The notes under the pieces were generated by a model. The model was not told where the DNA came from. It made no database searches and was given only the letters and a program-made list of their open reading frames with translations. Shown one piece after another: positions 26,018-33,829 of a stretch of 64,000 bases of DNA; within the stretch, counting starts at the first letter, position 1; the number at the start of each line of letters is the position of its first letter. A program made the translations under genes and the position numbers. Source of the DNA: Candidatus Solirubrobacter pratensis (GTDB lineage Bacteria > Actinomycetota > Thermoleophilia > Solirubrobacterales > Solirubrobacteraceae); the NCBI RefSeq assembly GCF_000425945.1, contig NZ_AUEK01000003.1:657596-721595 (forward strand), read 5' to 3'.

Positions 26018-26638
26018 CTACCCGCGGGAGCGCGGGGTGAGCAGCCCGCGGTCGAACGCGGCGGCCACCGCGGAGGCCCGATCGGGCACGCCGAGCTTGG
26101 CGTAGAGGTGCACGAGATGGGTCTTGACGGTCGCCTCGCTGATGAACAGCCGCTCGGCGGCCTCGCGATTGGTGGCGCCGCGGGCGACGAGCTCGAGCAC
26201 CTCCAGCTCCCGCGCGCTGATGGCCGGCTCGCCTGAGCGCGCGGCGCGCAGGACGCGGGTGGCGATCGGCGGGGAGAGCACCGCCTCGCCGCGCGCGGCG
26301 GCGCGGACGGCGCGGTAGAGCTCCTCGCGCGGCGCGTCCTTGAGCAGGTAGCCGGTCGCGCCGGCCTCGATCGCCGGCAGGACGTCGGCGTCGGAGTCAT
26401 AGGTCGTGAGGACGAGCACCCGCCGCCCGGCGAGCTGCCGGATCGCCGTCACGCCGTCCATCCGCGGCATCCGCAGGTCCATCAGGACCACGTCGGGGTC
26501 GAGCCGCCGCACCAGGTCGACGCCGCGCTCGCCGTCGTCGGCCAACCCGACCACCTCGAAGCCCTCGGCGCCGCTGAAGATGCCGCTCAGGCCGTCGCGC
26601 ACGACCGGGTGATCGTCGACGATCACGAGCCGGATCAT
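26018..26638 (-). CDS. NarL/LuxR-family response regulator
   Basis: 206 residues. The receiver domain has DDHPVVRDGL at the start, phosphoacceptor Asp in VVLMDLRMPRMDG near residue 54, TTYDSDADV, and the lysine in GYLLKDAP. The C-terminal HTH is ISARELEVLELVARGATNREAAERLFISEATVKTHL, a standard LuxR-type DNA reader. ATG 26638 overlaps the histidine kinase stop (ATGA). Together they form a two-component pair downstream of an ABC exporter, which this regulator most probably controls. Confidence 0.93.
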   Translation of the reverse strand: MIRLVIVDDHPVVRDGLSGIFSGAEGFEVVGLADDGERGVDLVRRLDPDVVLMDLRMPRMDGVTAIRQLAGRRVLVLTTYDSDADVLPAIEAGATGYLLKDAPREELYRAVRAAARGEAVLSPPIATRVLRAARSGEPAISARELEVLELVARGATNREAAERLFISEATVKTHLVHLYAKLGVPDRASAVAAAFDRGLLTPRSRG

Positions 26639-27753
26639 GCGGGCACGCTCGCCGACACGGCGGTGCCCGAGCCGGGCTCGGACTCGATCGCGAGGCTGCC
26701 CTGGAGCCCCTGGACGCGCTCGAGCATCGACGTCAGCCCGAAGCCGCCGGGACGTGGCGCGGCGCCGCCCACGCCGTCGTCGCGCACGTCCAGCGTGACG
26801 AGGTCGTCCATGTAGGAGAGCGTCAGGCCCACGCGCGAGGCCGACGCGTGCTTGGCGACGTTGGCGAGCGACTCCTGCGCGGTCCGCAGCAGCGTCGCCT
26901 CGACGTCGACCGGCAACGGCCGCGGCGCCCCGGTCGTGCTGACGGCCGCCGCGATCCCGTGGAGCGCCGACCAGCCGTCGGCGACCTGCGCGAGCGCCTC
27001 GGGCAGGCGCGCCCGCTCGAGCGGCTGCGGGCGCAGCGCCCGGACCGAGCGGCGCGCCTCGGCGAGGCTGTCGCGCGCGAGCTGGGCGGCGGCGTCGAGG
27101 TGGCGCCGGGGCTCGTGCGCCTGCTCGGCCGCCTCGATCTGCGTGACGATCCCGATCAGCCCCTGCGCGATCGTGTCGTGGATCTCGCGCGCCATCCGCG
27201 CGCGCTCGTCGAGCATGCCCGCCTCGCGCGCCTGCTCGAGCAGCTGCGCGTGCAGGCCCGCGTTCTCCCGCAACGCCGCCTCGAGCATGCGCCGCTGGTC
27301 GTCCTGCTTGGCGCCGACGACCATCATCGTGCCCGCCACACCCGCATTGGCGATCACCACGGCGACGTAGACCAGCCAGTCGCTGAATCCGCCCCCGGGC
27401 CAGCCGCCGACCTGCGAGGCGGCGGTCACGGCCGCGACGCCGAGCACGCCGGCCGGGATCCATCGCCGCGGCAGCAGAAACGCCACCGCCAGATAGCCGG
27501 ACCACACGAAGAACCCGTAGATCGGCGTGCAGGCGACCAGCGCGGCGCTGAAGGCGAGCAGGCCGACGAAGTGGACCGGGGCCGGGATCCGGTTGCGCGT
27601 GAGCGCGATCCAGAGCGCCGTGGCGCCGGCGATCGCGAGATGCGCGGCGTCGGCGCCGTCGATCAGCTGGTCGAACGCGGCCGAGGCGACGAGCAGCAGG
27701 AACGGCAGGACCGCGAACACCCGCTGCTCGAAGTGGTCCGACGACGCGTTCAC
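26635..27753 (-). CDS. Sensor histidine kinase (LiaS/DesK/NarX type)
   Basis: 372 residues. Five or so membrane helices occupy the first 140 residues with little external loop, an intramembrane-sensing layout. A coiled segment follows (EAALRENAGLHAQLLEQAREA). Then comes the phosphoacceptor box MAREIHDTIAQGLIGIVTQIE (HisKA_3, His near 195) and a HATPase domain with LANVAKHASAS, VRDDGVGG, GFGLTSMLERVQ and GSGTAVSASVP. GTG 27753 overlaps the ABC permease stop (GTGA) and its own stop overlaps the response regulator start. This strict coupling suggests that kinase and exporter act together, as in LiaFSR- or BceRS-type envelope stress sensing. Confidence 0.92.
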   Translation of the reverse strand: MNASSDHFEQRVFAVLPFLLLVASAAFDQLIDGADAAHLAIAGATALWIALTRNRIPAPVHFVGLLAFSAALVACTPIYGFFVWSGYLAVAFLLPRRWIPAGVLGVAAVTAASQVGGWPGGGFSDWLVYVAVVIANAGVAGTMMVVGAKQDDQRRMLEAALRENAGLHAQLLEQAREAGMLDERARMAREIHDTIAQGLIGIVTQIEAAEQAHEPRRHLDAAAQLARDSLAEARRSVRALRPQPLERARLPEALAQVADGWSALHGIAAAVSTTGAPRPLPVDVEATLLRTAQESLANVAKHASASRVGLTLSYMDDLVTLDVRDDGVGGAAPRPGGFGLTSMLERVQGLQGSLAIESEPGSGTAVSASVPA

Positions 27754-28475
27754 TGCCAGCGGAAGAGCCTAGTCGCGGCGACCGCGCTGACGACGGCGTA
27801 GGCGAGCATCACGAGCAGCTGCTTCGCGTCCGGCCAAGCGCCCGCCGAAGCGTCCTGGAGCGCCTGGACCGCCGCGCCGAGCGGCGTGTAGTCCCCGATG
27901 TCGCGCAGCGTGGCGCCCATCGTCGCGCGCGGCGCCCACAGTCCGGCGAAGAACATCAGCGGGAAGAACAGCATCGTGCCCATGGCGCCGGCGATCCGGG
28001 CGCGAGGCGCGAGCGCGGCGATCACGAGGCCGATGCCGAGCAGCGCGGCGGCGGCGAGGATCAGCGCGAGCAGGAACGCGAGCGGCGCGCCGGGGAGGCC
28101 GACCCCGAATGCCGTCCGCGCCAGCGCGAGGATCAGCACCGCGGTCACGGCCGCCATCGCGCCGCTGGTCGCGAGCTGGGCCGCGAGCACGCGGCTGGGC
28201 CGCAGCGGCGTGGTCGCGAGCCGGCGCAGGACGCCGCGCTCGCGGTAGGTCGCGACGGCGGTCGGCAGCGCGCTGACGCCGAGGATCGTGAACGTGAACG
28301 CGACGAGGATCGGCACGTAGGACTGCACGAGGCTGAGCCCGCCGAGGTCCGGGTCGGGCTTGTCGCCCGCCAGCCCCATCACGGTGAGGAGCACGAGCGG
28401 GAACGCGACGCCCCAGAACAGCAGGATCGGCTCGCGGAGCAGCAGCTTGGTCTCGGTCTTGAGCAAGGCGGTCAT
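27750..28475 (-). CDS. ABC-2 type transporter permease
   Basis: 241 residues with six predicted membrane helices. The sequence follows the ABC-2/DrrB pattern: ALLKTETKLLLREPILLFWGVAFPLVLL, the conserved TYRERGVLRRLATTPLRPSRVL coupling region, and FFPLMFFAGLWAPRATMG near helix 5. It forms the channel of a drug or lipid exporter powered by the ATPase encoded immediately upstream, whose stop overlaps this ATG by four bases. The last codons overlap the kinase gene in the same way. Confidence 0.9.
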   Translation of the reverse strand: MTALLKTETKLLLREPILLFWGVAFPLVLLTVMGLAGDKPDPDLGGLSLVQSYVPILVAFTFTILGVSALPTAVATYRERGVLRRLATTPLRPSRVLAAQLATSGAMAAVTAVLILALARTAFGVGLPGAPLAFLLALILAAAALLGIGLVIAALAPRARIAGAMGTMLFFPLMFFAGLWAPRATMGATLRDIGDYTPLGAAVQALQDASAGAWPDAKQLLVMLAYAVVSAVAATRLFRWQ

Positions 28476-29353
28476 CGGGTCAGCTCCACGAATGCGTCCT
28501 CGAGGTTCGCGTGCTCCACGCGCAGGCGTTCGGCGACGATGCCGGCGCGGGCCAGGGCGGCGGCGACGTTCTGCACGACGGCGGGCCCGCCGGAGACGAC
28601 GACGAGCTCGCCCTCGCGGCGCACGGTCGCGACATCCGGCAGCGCCAGCAGGTCCTCGTCGGCGACCGGCGCCGACGGGCGGAAGCGCAGCCGCTGCTCG
28701 CGCAGGGAGCCGAGCGCGGCGGGCGCGTCGAGCGCGACGACGCGCCCGCGGTCGATCACCGCGACGCGGTCGCACAGCCGCTCGGCCTCCTCCATGAAGT
28801 GCGTCACGAGCAGGATCGTCACGCCGCGCGCGCGGACGTGCTCGATCAGCGCCCACGTCGCGCGCCGCGCCTGCGGGTCCAGCCCGGTCGTGAGCTCGTC
28901 GAGGATCGCGAGCCGCGGCCGCCCGATCAGCGCGAGCGCGATCGAGAGCCGCTGGCGCTCGCCGCCGGAGAGGCGCCCGAACGCCGTGCCGCGGACCTGA
29001 CCGAGCCCGAGCGCCTCGATCAGCGCCTCGACGTCCTCGGGGTCCTCGTAGAAGGCGCGGTAGAGCTCCAGCGCCTCGCCGACCCGGATCCGGTCCGGCA
29101 GCGCGCTGTCCTGCAGCTGCACGCCGACGAGCCGGCGCAACTCGGGATCCGACGGGTCGCGCCCGAGCACGCGCAGGCGGCCGGCGTCGGGCGTCCGCAG
29201 GCCGGCGATGCACTCCACCGTCGTGGTCTTGCCGGCGCCGTTGGGACCGAGCACGCCGAAGATCTCGCCCTCGCGGACGGAGAACGACACGTCCTCCACC
29301 GCCACCGTCTCGCCGTAGCGCTTGCGCAGATTGCGCACCTCGATCGCGTCCAT
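28472..29353 (-). CDS. ABC transporter ATP-binding protein (DrrA-like exporter)
   Basis: 293 residues. It has Walker A GPNGAGKTTTVE near residue 38, the Q-loop VGVQLQD, signature LSGGERQRLSIALALIG, Walker B RLAILDELTTGLDPQARR and the switch His in LLVTHFMEE. The C-terminal 70 residues (LRFRPSAPVADEDLLALPD...VERLRVEHANLEDAFVELT) are the accessory domain typical of DrrA/CcmA-type exporters. Note that the usual Asp-Glu-Pro after Walker B is DELTTG here, still with the catalytic Glu. ATG 29353 fits the family start. It is the first gene of a four-gene operon: ATPase, permease, histidine kinase, response regulator. Confidence 0.93.
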   Translation of the reverse strand: MDAIEVRNLRKRYGETVAVEDVSFSVREGEIFGVLGPNGAGKTTTVECIAGLRTPDAGRLRVLGRDPSDPELRRLVGVQLQDSALPDRIRVGEALELYRAFYEDPEDVEALIEALGLGQVRGTAFGRLSGGERQRLSIALALIGRPRLAILDELTTGLDPQARRATWALIEHVRARGVTILLVTHFMEEAERLCDRVAVIDRGRVVALDAPAALGSLREQRLRFRPSAPVADEDLLALPDVATVRREGELVVVSGGPAVVQNVAAALARAGIVAERLRVEHANLEDAFVELTR

Positions 29354-29445
29354 GCCGGAAGCGTCGCGGCCCGGCGCTGCATGCACATCGCCCGCGAAGC
29401 CAGACCTCGATCAACCGATCGGCCGACCCCCGGGTGCGGCTGGTA

Positions 29446-29721
29446 CTACCGGTGCGTCTCTCGCGCGCGCCCGACGGCGGTCACCGAGCGGACGCGCGGC
29501 GGCGAGGCCATGCGCGTGCCGGCGGCGTGCGGGCCGCCGCGGCGCGGCGGGCGTGGGCGCTTCGGGCGCGGATGCCGCGGGCGGGGGCGCAGCGGCGTGC
29601 CGCCGTCGTTGCGCACCGGCTCGGTGTCCGGGCCCTGCTTGACGGCCCACCAGATGATCCCGCAGGCCGCCAGGATCGGCAGCTTGAGGAACACGAAGAG
29701 GTAGAGCATCGTCCAACCCAC
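29446..29721 (-). CDS. Small single-helix membrane protein with basic tail, 91 aa
   Basis: One transmembrane helix (MLYLFVFLKLPILAACGIIWWAV) is followed by a cytoplasmic tail very rich in Pro and Arg (PLRPRPRHPRPKRPRPPRRGG). Unknown function. GTG 29721 or ATG 29709 could start it; I give the longer form. The extremely basic tail might bind nucleic acid or membrane surfaces, but could also extend past the true protein end in biased DNA. It lies between the PfkB kinase and the ABC operon. Confidence 0.55.
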   Translation of the reverse strand: MGWTMLYLFVFLKLPILAACGIIWWAVKQGPDTEPVRNDGGTPLRPRPRHPRPKRPRPPRRGGPHAAGTRMASPPRVRSVTAVGRARETHR

Positions 29722-29782
29722 GCGCGGAATGCTACGCCCGGGCCGGGGCTCCGCAAGCCACCGGCCCGCGATCTGACGTCAA

Positions 29783-30718
29783 TCAGGCGCGCAGCGGCAC
29801 CGGAGACGCGTCGAAGCGGGTCACCCGCTGCAGCTCGGCAACGCGCTCGGTGACCTCCTCCGGCTTGAGCGTCTGCATGCGCTCGGTGCCGAACGCCTCG
29901 ACGTTGAAGGACGCCAGGGCGGTTCCGTAGGCCATCGCGCGGCGCAGCAGCTCGTCGTCGATCTGCTCGTCGGCGTGCGCGGCGACGTAGCCCATGAAGC
30001 CGCCCGCGAACGTGTCCCCCGCGCCAGTCGGGTCGATGACGTCCGCCGTCGGGTAGGCGGGAAGGCCGAACGCGCCCTCCGGCGTGTACATCGCCGAGCC
30101 GTACTCGCCCTGCTTGACGACCACCACGCGCGGGCCGAGCTCCATCACCGCGCGTGCGGCACGGACCAGGTTGGGCTCGTCAGTGAGCTCCTTGACCTCG
30201 CTGTCGTTGACGATCAGGCAGTCGACCGTCCTGATCGTCCGCAGGAGCGACTCGCGCGCGATGTCGATCCAGAGGTTCATCGTGTCCAGCGCCGTGAAGC
30301 GCGCGCCGGTGCACTGCTCGCGCACCGCGCGCTGCAGGTCGGGCTGGATGTTGGCCAGGAACAGGACGTCCGCCGCCTTGGAGGCATCCGACAGCTTCGG
30401 CTCGAAGTGCTCGAAGACGTTCAGGTCGGTCTGAAGCGTGTGGCGGATGTTGACGTCGCGCTCGTAGCGCCCGGACCAGAAGAACGTCTTGCCGCCCGGG
30501 ACGTGCTCGACGTCGTCGGTGTTGACGCCGCGATTGTGCAGCACGGCGTACTCGGCCTCGCCGAAGTCGTCCCCGACGGGGCCGACCACGCGGGTCTCGG
30601 CGAGGAAGGAGGACGCCAGCGAGAAGTGGACGGCGGCACCGCCCAGCAGGCGGTCGCGTTTGCCGGCCTGCGTCTCGACGGCGTCGAAGGCGATGGAACC
30701 GACGACGGTGAGCGACAT
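29783..30718 (-). CDS. PfkB family carbohydrate/nucleoside kinase
   Basis: 311 residues. PfkB landmarks are the N-terminal VVGSIAFDAVETQ, the GGAAVHFSLASSFL di-glycine switch region, and LIVNDSEVKELTD. The C-terminal signature DPTGAGDTFAGGFMGYVA contains the catalytic Asp and anion hole. Family members phosphorylate sugars or nucleosides with ATP. The substrate cannot be named, although the FFWSGRYERDVNIRHTLQTDLNVFEHF segment resembles actinobacterial members annotated as sugar kinases. It is divergent from the quinone oxidoreductase gene with a 31-base gap. Confidence 0.88.
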   Translation of the reverse strand: MSLTVVGSIAFDAVETQAGKRDRLLGGAAVHFSLASSFLAETRVVGPVGDDFGEAEYAVLHNRGVNTDDVEHVPGGKTFFWSGRYERDVNIRHTLQTDLNVFEHFEPKLSDASKAADVLFLANIQPDLQRAVREQCTGARFTALDTMNLWIDIARESLLRTIRTVDCLIVNDSEVKELTDEPNLVRAARAVMELGPRVVVVKQGEYGSAMYTPEGAFGLPAYPTADVIDPTGAGDTFAGGFMGYVAAHADEQIDDELLRRAMAYGTALASFNVEAFGTERMQTLKPEEVTERVAELQRVTRFDASPVPLRA

Positions 30719-30749
30719 ATCGGCGCGAGAGGGTAGCCTCCGCGCGTCG

Positions 30750-31697
30750 ATGCGCGCGATTCGCATAGACCGGTGGGGCGGCCCTGAGGTGCTGCGGCTC
30801 GTCGAGGACGCCCCGGTCCCGGTCCCAGATGAGGGCCAGACGCTGATCCGCGTCGAGCGCGCCGGGGTCAACTACGCCGACACCCACGCCCGCGACAACA
30901 CGTATCTCGCGCGCTACGAGCTGCCGCTCATCCCCGGCGCCGAAGTCGCGGGCACGACGGAGGACGGGACGCGCGTTGCCGCCCTGGTCCCCAATGGCGG
31001 CTATGCCGAGTACGCGGTCGCGGACGCCGTCGCCCCGATCCCGGACGCCGTGTCCTACGGCGCGGCGCTGGCCCTCGTGCTCCAGGGCCTGACGGCCTGG
31101 CACCTCTACAAGACGTCCGCCAAGCTCGCCGCGGGGGAGACCGTGGTCGTGCACGCCGCGGCCGGCGGCGTCGGCTCGCTCGCCGTCCAGCTGGCGAAGG
31201 CGTTCGGCGCCGGCCGCGTGATCGCGACGGCCTCGACCGCCGGCAAGCGCGAGCTCGCGCTGGAGCTGGGCGCGGACGCCGCGGTCGACGTCAACGCCGG
31301 CGACCTCGCCGCCGAGCTGCGCGAGGCCAACGGCGGCCGGCGCGTCGACGTCGTGCTGGAGATGGCCGGCGGGCGCGTGTTCGACGCCTCCCTGGACGCG
31401 CTCGCCCCGTTCGGCCGCGTCGTGGCGTACGGGATGGCGTCGCGTGAGGCCAATCGCGTGCCCAGCGGCGTGCTGATGCACGGGTCCAAGGCGGTCGTCG
31501 GGTTCTGGCTCGTCCACGCCATGAGGCACCCGGAGATGGTCGGGCCGCCGCTGGAGGATCTGTTCGGGCGCGTCGCGGACGGCTCGCTGCGGGTGGTCGA
31601 GGGCGGGACCTACCCGCTCTCGGAGGCCAGGCGCGCGCACGAGGACCTGCAGGCACGCCGCACCAGTGGAAAGCTCCTGCTCGACCCGCGCCGCTAA
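30750..31697 (+). CDS. Zinc-independent quinone oxidoreductase (MDR superfamily)
   Basis: 315 residues. The MDR catalytic-domain opening MRAIRIDRWGGPEVLRLVE is followed by RAGVNYADTHARDNTY and LPLIPGAEVAGT. The NADPH-binding Rossmann motif HAAAGGVGSLAVQLAKAFGA is near residues 135-153. The zinc-binding cysteines of alcohol dehydrogenases are absent, which identifies the QOR/crotonyl-reductase-like branch. It reduces quinones or enones with NADPH. The ATG lies in a short divergent gap with the PfkB gene, and the RNA helicase begins 15 bases after its stop. Confidence 0.9.
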   Translation: MRAIRIDRWGGPEVLRLVEDAPVPVPDEGQTLIRVERAGVNYADTHARDNTYLARYELPLIPGAEVAGTTEDGTRVAALVPNGGYAEYAVADAVAPIPDAVSYGAALALVLQGLTAWHLYKTSAKLAAGETVVVHAAAGGVGSLAVQLAKAFGAGRVIATASTAGKRELALELGADAAVDVNAGDLAAELREANGGRRVDVVLEMAGGRVFDASLDALAPFGRVVAYGMASREANRVPSGVLMHGSKAVVGFWLVHAMRHPEMVGPPLEDLFGRVADGSLRVVEGGTYPLSEARRAHEDLQARRTSGKLLLDPRR

Positions 31698-31712
31698 CGT
31701 GCTTCACCTCAG

Positions 31713-33128
31713 ATGACGACTTTCGCCGAACTCGGCCTGTCCGAGCCCTTGCTCAAGGCCCTCCGCGACGTCGGCTACGAGTCACCCAGCCCGATCCAGG
31801 AGCAGACGATCCCGCCGCTGCTGGAAGGCCGCGACGTGATCGGCCAGGCACAGACGGGAACCGGCAAGACGGCGGCGTTCGGCCTGCCGCTCCTGCAGTC
31901 GGTCGACCCGTCCGAGGCCGAGGTCCAGGCGCTCGTGCTGACGCCGACGCGCGAGCTGTGCATCCAGGTCACGCAGGCGCTGCGCGCCTACGCCGCCCAC
32001 AAGGGCATCGATCCGGTGGCCGTCTTCGGCGGCGCCCCGATCCGCACCCAGCAGGCGCAGCTGCGCCAGGGCGGGCAGGTCGTGGTCGGGACCGTCGGCC
32101 GCGTGCTCGACCTGATCTCGCGCCACTCGCTGATGCTGCATTCCTGCCGCTACATCGTCCTCGACGAGGCCGACGAGATGCTCGACCTCGGCTTCCTCGA
32201 GGACGTCGAGAAGATCCTCTCGCTCGCGCCCGGCAGCCGCCAGACCGCGCTCTTCAGCGCGACGATGCCGTCGGAGATCCGCCGCCTCGCCGAGCGCCAC
32301 CTGTACAACCCCGAGACGATCAAGGTCAAGGCGGCGACGCTGACGATCGACACGGTCGAGCAGTTCTATCTCGAGACCAAGCCGCAGGGGAAGGTCGACG
32401 CGCTCGTGCGCGTGCTCGAGGCCGAGCGCCCCAAGCAGGCGATCGTCTTCACGCGCACCAAGGTCCGCTGCGAGCAGCTCTTCCGCACGCTGCGCGACAA
32501 GGGGATGAACGTCAAGGCGCTGCACGGCGACATGAGCCAGGGCTCGCGCGACGGCGTGATGATCAACTTCAAGGGCGGCCGCACGACGATCCTCGTGGCG
32601 ACCGACGTCGCGGCCCGCGGGCTGGACATCTCGACCGTCACGCACATCATCAACTTCGACGTCCCCACGTCGCCGGACGTCTACGTGCACCGCATCGGCC
32701 GGACCGGCCGCGTCGGGCGCTCCGGCCGCGCGATCACGTTCGTCGAGCCGCGCCAGCGGCGTGAGCTGGAGGCGATCGAGCGCCACGCGTCGACGCGCAT
32801 CTCGCCGTGGGCCGAGGGCGCGCACGTCGCGCCGGCGCAGGCGTCCGAGCCGCGCAAGCGCCATCGCAAGCCGCACGACGCGGCGGTGGCCAACGGGACC
32901 GGCTACACGAAGCTGATCGTCAGCGCGGGCCGCCACGAGGGCGTCGAGGCCAAGGACCTGATCGCGGCGATCACGGCCGGAGGACTGGACGGCGAGGCCG
33001 TCCGCAACGTGCGCATCCTCGAGCGGTTCGCGCTCGTCGAGGTGCCGGCCGGCGAGGCATCCCGCATCGTCCAGCGTGTCACCGAGGTTCAGGGGCGGCC
33101 GGTGGCCCTGGAGCCCATTCGTTCTTGA
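31713..33128 (+). CDS. DEAD-box ATP-dependent RNA helicase (DeaD/CsdA-like)
   Basis: 471 residues. All core motifs are present: the Q motif PSPIQEQTIPPLL, motif I AQTGTGKTAAF, Ia PTRELCIQV, II DEAD (VLDEADEMLD), III SAT, IV IVFTRTK, V ATDVAARGLD and VI HRIGRTGR. The last 75 residues (KLIVSAGRHEGVEAKDLIAAI...ALVEVPAGEASRIVQRV) form the DbpA/CsdA RNA-binding RRM-like domain. It unwinds structured RNA for ribosome assembly or decay, especially in the cold. The 61-base gap before the cyclophilin gene holds a hairpin. Confidence 0.95.
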   Translation: MTTFAELGLSEPLLKALRDVGYESPSPIQEQTIPPLLEGRDVIGQAQTGTGKTAAFGLPLLQSVDPSEAEVQALVLTPTRELCIQVTQALRAYAAHKGIDPVAVFGGAPIRTQQAQLRQGGQVVVGTVGRVLDLISRHSLMLHSCRYIVLDEADEMLDLGFLEDVEKILSLAPGSRQTALFSATMPSEIRRLAERHLYNPETIKVKAATLTIDTVEQFYLETKPQGKVDALVRVLEAERPKQAIVFTRTKVRCEQLFRTLRDKGMNVKALHGDMSQGSRDGVMINFKGGRTTILVATDVAARGLDISTVTHIINFDVPTSPDVYVHRIGRTGRVGRSGRAITFVEPRQRRELEAIERHASTRISPWAEGAHVAPAQASEPRKRHRKPHDAAVANGTGYTKLIVSAGRHEGVEAKDLIAAITAGGLDGEAVRNVRILERFALVEVPAGEASRIVQRVTEVQGRPVALEPIRS

Positions 33129-33146
33129 AATGTAACGTCGTCCGGA

Positions 33147-33166
33147 GGTCCGAGCTTGCGAGGACC
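33147..33166 (+). promoter_or_regulatory. Leader hairpin upstream of cyclophilin gene
   Basis: GGTCC pairs with GGACC, followed inward by a tandem G-A/A-G mismatch and a GC pair around a small loop. It lies between the helicase stop and the cyclophilin start. It may stabilise or attenuate the downstream message; it has no U-tract. Confidence 0.3.
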
Positions 33167-33188
33167 GGAGGCCGAAAGAGGTTCATTC

Positions 33189-33647
33189 ATGTCTGAAGCG
33201 ACCATGACCACCAACCACGGTGAGATCATCTTCGAGCTGTTCGACGAGGACGCGCCGAAGACCGTCGGGAACTTCCGCAAGCTCGCTCGCGACGGGTTCT
33301 ACGACGGGCTCACGTTCCACCGGATCATCTCTGACTTCATGATCCAGGGCGGCTGCCCCGAGGGCACCGGGACCGGCGGCCCCGGCTACACGTTCGAGGA
33401 CGAGATCAACCAGCACAAGATCGTCCGCGGCGCGCTCGCGATGGCCAACGCCGGCCCGAACACCAACGGCTCGCAGTTCTTCATCGTCACGGTCGGCCAG
33501 GCGCCGTGGCTGGACGGCAAGCACACCGTGTTCGGCAAGGTCACCGGCGGGATGGACGTCGTCGACAAGCTCGAGTCGCTGCCGACCGACGGCCGCGACC
33601 GCCCGCGCGAGGACGCGCGGATCGACAAGCTCGAAGTCACCGACTGA
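33189..33647 (+). CDS. Peptidyl-prolyl cis-trans isomerase, cyclophilin type
   Basis: 152 residues of a compact cytoplasmic cyclophilin. It catalyses proline isomerisation during protein folding. Active-site blocks are [19 protein letters not shown] (catalytic Arg near residue 45), [20 protein letters not shown] and the Trp/His pair in [12 protein letters not shown]. No signal peptide is present. ATG 33189 with GAAAGAGG upstream is preferred over an in-frame start 33 bases earlier. Confidence 0.95.
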   Translation: MSEATMTTNHGEIIFELFDEDAPKTVGNFRKLARDGFYDGLTFHRIISDFMIQGGCPEGTGTGGPGYTFEDEINQHKIVRGALAMANAGPNTNGSQFFIVTVGQAPWLDGKHTVFGKVTGGMDVVDKLESLPTDGRDRPREDARIDKLEVTD

Positions 33648-33657
33648 CCGTCGCTCA

Positions 33658-33683
33658 CCGCGCTCTGGCGCGAGCCGGCGCGG
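33658..33683 (+). terminator. Hairpin terminator candidate after cyclophilin gene
   Basis: CCGCGC pairs with GCGCGG, and inside it GGC pairs with GCC around a GCGA tetraloop, ten bases after the stop. There is no U-tract. It probably ends the helicase/cyclophilin transcript. Confidence 0.4.
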
Positions 33684-33702
33684 TGCGCACGTCAACGTCC
33701 CG

Positions 33703-33819
33703 GTGGCGATGGCGGCGCTCGCGGCGGGGCTGGCGCTGCTGAACCTGCTGATCGGCGTCGTCTCCGCGCCGCGCTTGAAGCCGGATGAGGCGGTCGTGGC
33801 GGAGGCGGTGGCGGGCTAG
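33703..33819 (+). CDS. Possible small membrane peptide, 38 aa
   Basis: GTG 33703 to TAG 33817-33819 encodes one hydrophobic helix (ALAAGLALLNLLIGVV) and an acidic tail (LKPDEAVVAEAVAG). It stops 10 bases before the aldehyde dehydrogenase start. It may be a true small gene or the worn end of a transporter gene. The evidence is only composition and position. Confidence 0.25.
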   Translation: MAMAALAAGLALLNLLIGVVSAPRLKPDEAVVAEAVAG

Positions 33820-33829
33820 GCTCCCCTCC

